Assembly: GCA_014490595.1 (NCBI GenBank)
Contig: CP061031.1
Span: forward strand, 620,001 to 684,000
Source: Corynebacterium wankanglinii
GTDB taxonomy: Bacteria; Actinomycetota; Actinomycetes; Mycobacteriales; Mycobacteriaceae
Reading direction: 5' to 3'
DNA length: 64,000 nt
Position numbers and translations under genes: made by a program. Under the pieces are notes generated by a model, which was not told the DNA's origin, searched no databases, and was given only the letters and a program-made list of their open reading frames with translations. The number at the start of each line of letters is the position of its first letter. The stretch's first letter is position 1. This document shows, piece by piece, positions 47,580 through 56,599 of this stretch.

Positions 47580-49150
47580 ATGAGCAATTACACGCCGATT
47601 ACTCGCGACGAACTGGAGAGAACTCTCTGGGAGCAGCCACGGCACTTCGTGGATTTATGGACGCTTCCGATTACAAGAACTACGTGTTCCCCGCACTGTT
47701 CTGGAAGTGGATTAGCGATAATTACAAGTACGAAACGGAACGGTTTGAAGCGGACTATGACGGTGTAAGACTCGACTCCGAAACCCGTGACGAGGTTGAA
47801 GCCGATTACCACGCCTTTGTGATCCCACCGGGCGCGTCGTGGGACAACGTGTATCTGGATAAGGACATTCCCGAGAGTATTCGTAAGGACAAAGCGCACG
47901 CACTTCACCCGAGGAACTACATTGGCGCTCGTATACGTTCGGCAATGACCGCAATCCAACATGCTAATCCGGAGCAACTTTCAAACATCTTCGGAGATGC
48001 TGCTTACGGTAACGAAGAGCGCCTAAAAGAAGAGGGACTTCGTAAGATGCTCGCCGGTCTTGCGGAGCACACGTTTAATGCAGAAACAGTTCCGGGCGAC
48101 TCTTTCGGAGATGCGTACGAGTACCTACTCAAGAAGTTCTCGGATGATTCCGGCACCGGCGCGGGAGAATTCTTCACCCCGCGCCCGGTCGTGCGCTTGA
48201 TTACCCGTCTTCTCGATCCGCAGTCCGAAGAGTCTGTTTACGACCCCGCGTGTGGCTCCGGTGGCATGCTCATCGAAGCCTGCAACACCGTCGAAGAGCA
48301 TGGTGGCGATCCACGAACCCTTACCTTGCATGGTCAGGAAAAGAACATGACCACGCAGGCTATCGCGCGGATGAACCTGTATATCCACAACCAGCCAGAA
48401 CATAAGGTCATTCACGACAACACCCTGCTCGATCCCGGCAATCGCAGACCGGATAACACCTTTGAACAGTATGACGTGGTAATTGCCAACCCTCCGTTTT
48501 CCGTTGAGGATTGGGGACGTGAGTCGTGGGATGACGATCCCCGAATTATCGGTGACTTGGCTCCTAATTCCTACGCAGATTTCGCGTTCATGCAGCACAT
48601 GATCACTTCAATGAAGCCTAAGACGGGACGTATCGGCGTAGTCATGCCCCACGGCATCCTTTTCCGAGGACATGCGGAGAAGCGGATTCGTACGGAAATT
48701 CTCAACCGTGATCTCATCGAAGCGGTCATTGGCATGCCAAACAATATTTTCTACGGCACAACAATCCCGTCCTGCATCGTGATTCTGCGCGCTGAGAAGT
48801 CGGAAGAGCGTAAGAACAAGATCCTTTTCGTGGATGCTTCAACTCGTTTCGTCAAAGGCTCGAACATGAACGAACTTACTGATGACGATGTGAATGCAAT
48901 CCTGTCAGCGTTCCACGACGAGGAGGACGTGGACGGCGCAGACGAAGGAATCGAGTTCCGACTTGTAGACATGGACGAGATCGAGTCAAATGACTACGAC
49001 CTCAACATTGGTCGTTACGTCCAGGCGAACACGGATGTTGAAGTGGATCTTGAAGCATCCATCGCAGAATGGAACGAAGCGGAATTGGAGCGCGAGCGCG
49101 CCCGCGACGCATTCCGCAACCTCCTAAAGGAGGTCGGTTTTGGTGAATAA
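47580..49150 (+). CDS. hsdM: Type I restriction-modification DNA methyltransferase HsdM, frameshifted at about 47632
   Basis: Joined 523-residue N6-adenine methyltransferase subunit. The true start is ATG 47580, giving ITRDELERTLWE; one A is missing in GGGAGC at 47628-47633, after which the frame continues AATALRGFMDASDYKNYVFP. SAM motif I is YDPACGSGGML and the catalytic motif IV is ANPPFS (NPPF). The coiled tail (ASIAEWNEAELERERARDAF) contacts HsdS. It works with HsdS and HsdR downstream. A shorter upstream frame at 47561 is not the real start. Confidence 0.9.
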
Positions 49151-50308
49151 ACAAAACTGGATACCTACCAAGGTCAAAGATGTTGCAAAGATTGTGTCTG
49201 GCGCTACCCCCAAAACCGGCATCGAAGAGAATTGGGGTGGTGACATACCGTGGCTAACGCCAAAGGATTTGTCTGACAATCCAGCGCCATATACTTCTCA
49301 CGGTTCACGGTTCCTTACCGAACAGGGGTTTAATTCCTGTTCCACGCATATGCTGCCCAAAGGCACCGTTCTTCTTACTTCACGCGCTCCAGTTGGGTAC
49401 GTCTCTGTAGCAGCGAACGACATTTGTACGAATCAGGGCTTTAAGAGCCTTGTTCTAGAAGATGGTCAAATTCCGGAGTTCTGGTACTACCTCCTGAGTG
49501 CTAACACCGAAACGCTTCTTAACTACTCAGGCGGATCGACATTTAAAGAACTAAGTAAAAGATCTCTTGAACAAATCGAGTTCCTGATTCCCCTATTGAG
49601 GAACAGCGCGAGATCGTAAGTTTCATGCAGGCGCTGGATCTCATGATCCAGGCGGGTGACCGCGAGATTGCCAGCGCGGAACAAATGCGCGGAGATGTGG
49701 CAAGAACGCTCATCCGACAAGTGGGCGAAGAGTTCGAATTTAAGCCCCTTCAAGAGGTTGTGGAATTTCACGACAATAAAAGAAAGCCTGTAAAGAAGGC
49801 GGATCGGGTTCCCGGATCTTACCCATACTATGGCGCAAGCGGAATAGCGGATTATGTCGATAACTTCCTATTTGAAGGCTTGCACCTGCTGATCGCAGAA
49901 GACGGTGAAAATATCAGAACCCGAAAACTACCTATCGCGTTTCTGGCTAATGGGAAATTCTGGGTTAACAACCATGCTCATATCGTCAAAGCGGAGAGTG
50001 ACACATCCACTCAGTACGTGGCTCTAGCAATCGAATTCTCGGATGTATCTGCGTACATCAGTGGCTCATCCCGTCCGAAAATTACCAAGTCAGCGTGCCA
50101 ATCCATTCAGATTCCCTTCCCACCCCTCGAAGACCAGAAAAAAATCGTGGGAAAAATGCAAACACTCGATACGTACATCGATTCCGCGAAACGATCCCAA
50201 GAAGCGCTCAAGCAGGTGCGCCAAGACGCGCTCCACGCACTGCTATCCGGTGACAAGGGTGTGCGCGATTTAGCGGAGTTGTTCGCAAGCGATGAGGGCG
50301 TAGCGTAG
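49140..50308 (+). CDS. hsdS: Type I restriction-modification specificity subunit HsdS, frameshifted at about 49591
   Basis: Joined 389-residue DNA-recognition subunit with two target-recognition domains, each followed by a conserved helical spacer. Domain 1 runs from WIPTKVKDVAKIVSG to about 150, domain 2 from FKPLQEVVEFHDNK onward (PYYGASGIADYVDNFLFEG). The CCCC run at 49590-49593 needs one C to give EFLIPPIEEQREIVSFMQ. Start TTG 49140 or GTG 49143, both after AAAGGAGG (49126-49133) inside hsdM, so translation is coupled. Confidence 0.88.
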
Positions 50309-50388
50309 GTGCATCCCGCGCCTGTGAGTCATATTGATTCGCCCACCCCTCACGCCCCATTCACACCCCGCGAAAACCCCGCCCCACC

Positions 50389-50397
50389 TGCTATAAT
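50389..50397 (+). promoter_or_regulatory. Extended -10 promoter of hsdR
   Basis: TGCTATAAT (50389-50397) is a perfect extended -10 element with no clear -35. It gives hsdR its own transcript with a leader of about 65 bases, separate from hsdMS. A GTGAGTCATATTGA element lies 60 bases upstream. Confidence 0.65.
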
Positions 50398-50469
50398 CGA
50401 CATATTCATCCACCGCCAAAACACATAGAAGGTTCATAAGGCGACAACAACATAAAAGGTAGACAGAAA

Positions 50470-53400
50470 ATGGCAACGTTCAGCGAAAAATCAACGGTTC
50501 AAAGCTTCCTCGCAGACAGAATCTCCGATAACGGATTCACGGAGGTCAAAGCGAAGGATCTTCCCCGTCAACTCGCTGACCCCTACATCCCCGCCTACCT
50601 CAAACAAGCGGTCATCGATCTCAACCCCACCCTAAAAGCGCACCCCGAGCGCTATGACGAGATCGAGCCACGCCTATCAGCAATCTTCGGCAAAGCGGTC
50701 ACGTCCTCGCCCATGCAAGCGAACAAAGAGTTTATCCAACAACTCTTCGGTGGTTTTACCCACAAGTTCATCGGGGACAACGACTACACGACCATTCACC
50801 TTTTTGACCTGGATAACCCGGAAAATAACCAGGCGATTGTTTCCAAAGAGGTGGTCTACAAAACGCCCAACACCCACGAGCGTTTCGATCTCGTGCTGTT
50901 TTTAAACGGACTACCCGTAGTCATTATCGAGACGAAAAACATCACCCAAGATTGGAAACTTGGCGTATCGGATATCAACCAGGTCTACCTCAACAAGGCT
51001 CCCGCATTTTTCGCTACCAATATCCTGAATGTGGTCTGCAACGGGACAAACTTCCGCTATGGCTCGCTTAACCAGCCGGACTACACCTGGAGCATGTGGG
51101 GATCGACCGAAGACCCCTACGACCTGAAAGGTATCGAGCGCACAAAGCGTTCTATCGACCTGCTGCTGTCCCCATCCACGCTGATCAACATCGCGGATGA
51201 TTTCACGCTGTTCCAGCGCTCCGGCGTGAGTGGTGCGAAAAAGATCATCCCCGCTACGTGCAGATGGAAGCAGCAGAAGCCATTCACACGCGTGTTCGCG
51301 AACCTAACGGTGGCAACGGATTGATCCACCACTACCAGGGAACAGGCAAGACCCTGCTGATGGTCTACACGGCGATGAAACTGCTCGAAGACGCAGATAT
51401 CGAAAAGCCCACCATCCTGATCGGACTCGACCGCGTGGACTTAGAGAAGAACGTTCTCGATGACTTCCGTGATTCTGGTATCGCCAACATCACCCACGTC
51501 GGCAGCGCGAAGCAACTCAAAAAGACGGTCACCAACGCCGTTCCCGGCATCATCGTCACGTCCATCTGGAAGTTTAAGGACGTAATCCTCGACTCCGGCG
51601 AGGTGTGGAACTCCAGCGAGAACTTCATTGTGATGATCGATGAGGCGCACCGCACCCAAGACGGCGATCTTGGTATGAAGATGCGCCAGGTCATCCCGAA
51701 CGCTCGTTTCTTCGGTATGACCGGCACACCGATTAATGAAGGTGGCATTAACGGGCGCAACACGTTCAAACTGTTCGGCAACCAAAAAGATCCGGGACAA
51801 GTGCTGTCCAAGTACACGATGGAACGCGCTATCGCGGATGAGACTTCCGTCCCCATCATTGTCGAACCACGCTTGGTGGACTGGAACCTCGACCAGGACG
51901 CGCTCGATGCAGCCTTTAACACGCTTGTCGAAGATGAGGGACTGACTGAAGACGAAGCAGCCTATTTGTCTGATCGTTCCGGCAAGCAGAAAACGGTCGT
52001 GCTCAACCCGGATCGCATCGATGCAGTCTGCAACGACATTTTGGACTACTACCACGCGCATGTCGCCCCACTTGGATTTAAGGCGCAAGTAGTCGCGCTG
52101 GATCGTGAAATGTGTGTCATCTACGAGCACAAACTCAACGAATTGATCAAACAGCGCGGATTGAACTACACCACCGAAGTCGTGATGACTGTCGGCGGGA
52201 AAGAAGACGAAAAGCGCGGATGGACAAAATACGAGCGTTCCCGCCCGCAAGAGCATGCACTCATTGACAGGTTTGTGCGTCACGATTCTGCGCCAGACAT
52301 TCTGATCGTGACCTCGAAGTTGCTCACCGGGTTTAACGCGCCTATTGAAAGCACAATGTTTATCGACAAGCCATTGTCGAAGCAGACGCTATTCCAGGCG
52401 ATTACACGCACGAACAGGCGCTATGCCAACCCGGAAACGGGACAGGAGAAAACCCACGGCATCATTGTCGATTACGTAGGCATCTCCAAGCGGATCGCGC
52501 GAGCGCTCAAAGAAGCATCCCCCGAGGATAAGAAACTCCGTGTCGAAGTCGAGGAAGTGCTGGTCCAATTCGATAAGGCGCTCAAACTCGCCTTGAGTCG
52601 GTTCGACGGGATCGACCGGACAGACGACAGTTTTAAGTCCTTCACCGCAGCAGCCAGCCGTTTCGCTACCGAAGATGACGCGCGTGCTTTCAAGCGTGAA
52701 TTCATGACCGTTGAAGGACTGTGGGAGGTGCTGTATCCCAACCCGCAAGTAATCAAGCATGAGCAGGATTACAAGTGGCTTGCACAGTTGTATCAAGTGG
52801 CGAAGGGTGCCGAAACTGACTTTGACCTCGTGTGGGAGAAGTTGGGCGCAAAAACGATCCAACTCGTCCATGATTCGATCTCGAACGTAAAGGTGAAAAG
52901 TCTCAAGCGCCTGGAAGTCTCATCAGACACTATCGACAAGTTGCGAGAATTAACTGACATTCTTGACCCTGATGGGGACGAACTCGATCCTGATGCGGTC
53001 ACCGCTGACGAGATTCTGGACTCGATTGATCGCCGGATCAAGATGCGTCTCGCCAAGTCTGACGGGGCGACGGTGTATGTCTCACTTGCGGAGCAGTTGG
53101 AAAACTTGCGCACGCGCTCCACCGCCACGATGGAAGACACGGAAAAATTCATCGAGGAAGCAATTCGTTTGGCGCGCAAGATCCGTGATTTGGATAAGCG
53201 CTCCGGTAGCGATGAGGACACTTCGAAGGTAGAAGAAAATATCGCGCTGCTACCGGATGATCACGTTGGTGCGCTGACGCAGATTGTCACCGAGTACAAG
53301 CCGGAAGATTCTTCTATCGTGGTGGAACTTCTGGCGAAGGAAATTGATCAAATCGCGCGCACGGTGACGTTCTCGGGATGGAGTGCTGGCAACTCCACGG

Positions 53401-53510
53401 GCGACAGGAAGGTACGCGCTACCATCTCGAAGAAGTTGGTTGATTTCCACATGCCCCCGCGTGGCGACCTGTTTGATGCTGTGTACGAGTACGTCGCGGA
53501 GCACTACTAA
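50470..53510 (+). CDS. hsdR: Type I restriction endonuclease HsdR, frameshifted at about 51250
   Basis: Joined 1013-residue motor/nuclease subunit. The N-terminal PD-(D/E)xK nuclease shows FDLVLFLNGLPVVIIETKN (Asp...ExK). The translocase has Walker A YQGTGKTLL, Walker B MIDEAHR, MTGTP and later TGFNAP and ITRTNRRY. The CCCC run at 51249-51252 needs one C to join KKIIP to RYVQMEAAEAIHTRV. The helical C-terminus binds the methylase. Together with hsdM and hsdS it forms a complete system against unmodified foreign DNA. Confidence 0.9.
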
Positions 53511-53513
53511 CGG

Positions 53514-54467
53514 ATGCAAAAGCCAACAACAAACGATCTACCCGTAATCTCCCACGATGAGGTTGCGCCGGAGGTAGCAGACGTTTCGCAGGTAGTCGAA
53601 CCTGTTCCGGTTGTGGTCCAAGATGAGGGACTTGAATTATCGGATTGGCTCAATATCGCCATGCTGTTCGCCACTATCGTGTCGCTAGGTATTGCTGCTT
53701 ATGCCACTTGGCAGAACGCGAAAACAGCACGAGAAGCCAGCGAAAACGCCCAAGACGCAGCCGACCAGATGGAAGAGATCGCTCATGCGAGCCAGTCCAC
53801 GATGTGGACCGCTAGAGATCAATTGGATCGTTTAGAGATCATGACGGCGACGGAGACACAGATTCTTGGTGGGTTGGATGATGTGATGCTTGCGTTGTTT
53901 CGCCCTCGTATGAACGCTTATCTTGGAAGCCCGATACACGAAAAGGGATATCTCCCGCTTGTCGTGGAGAATGTTGGCAAAAGTCCCGCCCGCAACGTCA
54001 CTGTGAGATTCAACCCGCCACTTCCGGAACCAGACGTGGATCGTCTCAACGCCAATACTTCGGAGTTAGTCGATTACAGGAAATCGCCGGTCGAACTGAC
54101 CCTTGCGAAGTACGAGGGGAAGACGTTCAAGACTTGGGCACCAAATCAGTCCACGTCTGTGCCATTTTGGGCGACAAAAGTTGAGCGGTTCCCTCTTCGA
54201 GAAGTCGGAGAGAGTAAGCGATTTGTCAATGCGGACGGAACTCCAGCGGATGCGGTGTTGGTCCGTAAACAATCTGACGGAGCAATGCTGCTCGATGAAT
54301 CCGGCGACGGGATTCCCGCTGATGTTGAGGTGATCATCAACTACAGCGATGACAACGGCGAACAGTATGAGGATTCGGTGTCGCTCAATCCTGACCTGTG
54401 GGTTTCTACGACGTTTAGTAGCAAAGAGCGTCACAGTTCATCGGTGACGTATGGCGCGGACGATTAG
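53514..54467 (+). CDS. Membrane-anchored protein encoded with hsdR, unknown function
   Basis: 317 residues. An acidic N-terminal tail leads to one membrane helix (IAMLFATIVSLGIAAYATW), a heptad-like linker (ASENAQDAADQMEEIAHASQ), and a C-terminal beta-rich domain (LPLVVENVGKSPARNVTVRF) that resembles an immunoglobulin-like sandwich. ATG 53514 lies three bases after the hsdR stop, so it is almost certainly in the same transcript. No known R-M subunit matches it. It may be a defence accessory protein, by location only. Confidence 0.7.
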   Translation: MQKPTTNDLPVISHDEVAPEVADVSQVVEPVPVVVQDEGLELSDWLNIAMLFATIVSLGIAAYATWQNAKTAREASENAQDAADQMEEIAHASQSTMWTARDQLDRLEIMTATETQILGGLDDVMLALFRPRMNAYLGSPIHEKGYLPLVVENVGKSPARNVTVRFNPPLPEPDVDRLNANTSELVDYRKSPVELTLAKYEGKTFKTWAPNQSTSVPFWATKVERFPLREVGESKRFVNADGTPADAVLVRKQSDGAMLLDESGDGIPADVEVIINYSDDNGEQYEDSVSLNPDLWVSTTFSSKERHSSSVTYGADD

Positions 54468-54516
54468 GCGTGTCAATTTGGCACACGGGTAGTCCAGCAT
54501 CACCCGGCGCAAACAA

Positions 54517-54559
54517 AACACCTACTAGGTGGGACTATCTTCCCGACCTAGTAGGTGTT
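54517..54559. terminator. Bidirectional terminator hairpin
   Basis: AACACCTACTAGGT (54517-54530) and ACCTAGTAGGTGTT (54546-54559) pair perfectly over 14 bases. It ends the hsdR transcript and the convergent CAP gene. A second imperfect palindrome, GTGTCAATTTGGCACAC, lies at 54470-54486. Confidence 0.8.
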
Positions 54560-54585
54560 CCTTCCTCCCCCGTCCCCAAGACTCA

Positions 54586-55227
54586 TTAGTGATCAGCGAA
54601 GTGCTGGACGCAGAAATAGTGTCCCGTAACCGGATCTTGTGCAATACCAATACCTACTTTTGGAGCACGCCCGTTAGTACTCATGGCACTGCTGTGTCCA
54701 GGTGACCCGGCGAACATACTGATGAACCTATCGTGCGAGATCTGGCTCATCGCCACGTTCTCCCGACCCCTTGTGTTGTACCCCGAGTGCCAAATCTCAT
54801 CTCCCGGAGTCTGCGCCAATTCTTCAGCAAACCGCTGCGCAGTTGCTTCCAACGCGGGATCGTAAGTAATCGGGCGCAACTCCTTGTCACGAGAACGCCA
54901 CGCAACCAACTGATCGAACTGTTCCTTTTTCGCTTGCTGGATCTCGCTCGGAGTCAAGGGCGGGTTCTTTTTGCCGAGAGGACTGTTCTCTTGCTTGCAC
55001 TTGAAGTAATCAGGAGTGTTCTTCACGCACCCGTCTGAATCTGCTTTACGCCCACCATTCGACGGAGCAGACGTGTTCGATTGCTTCGCCAGTGCCGATT
55101 GTGCTCCTGTATCCGATCCAGGAGAAGACGAAGACAAATCTCCGCTTCCAAAGAGCAATCCAAGAATCAGGACGATGACGGTGACAGCAGCACCGGCGTA
55201 CTGCATGAGTTGTTGTGGGTTAGGCAC
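54586..55227 (-). CDS. Secreted/anchored CAP-domain (SCP/PR1) protein
   Basis: 213 residues. N-terminal membrane segment (YAGAAVTVIVLILGLLF), Ser/Gly-rich linker, Cys-containing spacer, then a CAP domain: LVAWRSRDKELRPITYDPAL, WHSGYNTRGRENVAMS, SPGHSSAMSTNGRAPKVGIG and GHYFCVQHFAD. Key His and Glu of the CAP cavity are present. Such proteins are extracellular with unclear activity. GTG 55227 follows AAGGAAG. Confidence 0.85.
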   Translation of the reverse strand: MPNPQQLMQYAGAAVTVIVLILGLLFGSGDLSSSSPGSDTGAQSALAKQSNTSAPSNGGRKADSDGCVKNTPDYFKCKQENSPLGKKNPPLTPSEIQQAKKEQFDQLVAWRSRDKELRPITYDPALEATAQRFAEELAQTPGDEIWHSGYNTRGRENVAMSQISHDRFISMFAGSPGHSSAMSTNGRAPKVGIGIAQDPVTGHYFCVQHFADH

Positions 55228-55305
55228 GGGATTTACTTCCTTGGGAAAACGGATGACACGGGGTTAAAAAGACATTCTCATCATAGCGCTAGGTCTTTCC
55301 TGCGC

Positions 55306-55968
55306 TTATGCTGCGCGATACTCAGGCATCGTCTCGTTCGGATCGAGCGGAATCGTGACCTGATCTGGGTACGACAAATTGCTGTACGCCTGCACAAGCA
55401 CCGCTTCAACGTTGTCAAAACCGCCAAAACGTGAGATTTTGACGCTACCGCTTGCGCCAAGTCCGCGAATTTCGCCAAACGGCGGTTCAGTACGGTAATT
55501 GTCGTTTGGACGAACCACTTCAAAAATGACGAGATAGTACTCCTTATCCGTCAACTTCTTGATCTCGATATTGGCTCCGTCATCAGTGACACGCGCATCC
55601 CAACCTGCTTCTTTCGGATTGAAACGGGTGCGCGCCCCATCCATGCGCTGGAACCGTCGAAGGCTGTCCCGATAGTTCTGCTCTTCCTCGTCCTCGCGCT
55701 GCTTGATTAAGCGTTGTTGCTCGCGGTACTGCTCTTCGCGCGCAAACTTTTCCTGCTGTGCTTGACGGTCAAGATCCGCCTTCCTTTGCGCTTGGATAGC
55801 GCGCTGTTTTTCTTCCTCGTAGCGCTGCTGGTCAATCTCGCGCTCGTGGTCGTACTTCGCGACAAGTGCTTCCCGTTGCTTCTCACCGCGCCTATTCGTG
55901 AACACGGCGTAGATGATTCCAGCGACACCGATACCCAAACTGACAATGCTCCAAACGTCCAACTCCAC
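55306..55968 (-). CDS. Membrane-anchored coiled-coil protein, unknown function
   Basis: 220 residues. A single N-terminal helix (WSIVSLGIGVAGIIYAVF) is followed by a long Glu/Gln/Arg coiled coil (about 28-105, EIDQQRYEEEKQRAIQAQRK) and a beta-rich C-terminal domain. The layout parallels the 43484 and 53514 proteins. GTG 55968 is very close to GGGAGG, so TTG 55962 may be the start. A TATGAT box lies about 60 bases upstream. Function unknown. Confidence 0.65.
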   Translation of the reverse strand: MELDVWSIVSLGIGVAGIIYAVFTNRRGEKQREALVAKYDHEREIDQQRYEEEKQRAIQAQRKADLDRQAQQEKFAREEQYREQQRLIKQREDEEEQNYRDSLRRFQRMDGARTRFNPKEAGWDARVTDDGANIEIKKLTDKEYYLVIFEVVRPNDNYRTEPPFGEIRGLGASGSVKISRFGGFDNVEAVLVQAYSNLSYPDQVTIPLDPNETMPEYRAA

Positions 55969-56025
55969 ATCCTCCCTATTCGACTGCGAGTGCGAATACT
56001 GTCCGTGTAATTCGCACTTGTGGGA

Positions 56026-56031
56026 ATCATA
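56026..56031 (-). promoter_or_regulatory. Promoter-like ACATTCTATGAT box
   Basis: TATGAT on the minus strand, inside a 15-base string (GGGAATCATAGAATG on plus) that also occurs upstream of whcE at 17490-17504. Likely the promoter of the 55306-55968 gene. Confidence 0.45.
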
Positions 56032-56269
56032 GAATGTGTCACGGATGATCCACCCGAATCATTTTTGTGAACGGACTCTTACGGGGAAATAACGCGCGCT
56101 CCCAAAAGTGTGATAGCGGACTGCGACATGGCATGAAAAGTAGCGCTAGCCAGGTGTTATGACGGCTTTCTAGTGGGTGGCGCGCGGTGAGAATTGGCAC
56201 TCCAAGGGATTTTCCGCGAACAACTATTGGCGTAATTGTTCTCGTGGTTGCCGATATGGAAATTCTTTT

Positions 56270-56430
56270 TTACCTGTATGGATATAGCAGTGTGTAGAAG
56301 TCCTCGATGTTCTGGTTGTTGTAGTCGTTGAAGTACCCGTTCGCGTGCATGATCATCTGCGCCAACTCCTGGATCTCGTTGTAGGTACATGATGTTCTTC
56401 GCGTTGGATTGGATGAGCGCATCATCGCGC
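56270..56430 (-). pseudogene. Degraded gene fragment
   Basis: Two frames together read FARDDALIQSNAKNIMY and, after a one-base shift, TYNEIQELAQMIMHANGYFN then DYNNQNIEDFYTLLYPYR and a stop at 56270. This is protein-like but lacks any start or upstream domain. The parent family is not recognised. Nothing else coding is seen in 56041-56599. Confidence 0.5.
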
Positions 56431-56503
56431 GCGAAGCGATGCGGGTGAGATCCAGAAAGTGATTCTGACGAACGGGCGTGCGAATCAGTTAACCTAATAA
56501 ATG

Positions 56504-56518
56504 AACACTATTAGTGTT
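56504..56518. promoter_or_regulatory. Palindromic operator-like site AACACTATTAGTGTT
   Basis: Perfect seven-base arms around one central base, 80 bases upstream of the secreted-protein ATG 56600. Confidence 0.4.
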
Positions 56519-56599
56519 GATGAATTCAAATTATTAAACGCTTAAGCGCCAGGACTTTCTGCGCGCATGCGTGTACGTACACAAAAGGGAAAATTAGAT

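Noticed and set aside
47561..47640. hsdM start at 47561 (MNKELEHEQ)
   Set aside because: That frame has the family N-terminus only after 47632; the 47580 frame gives the HsdM-typical ITRDELERTLWE.
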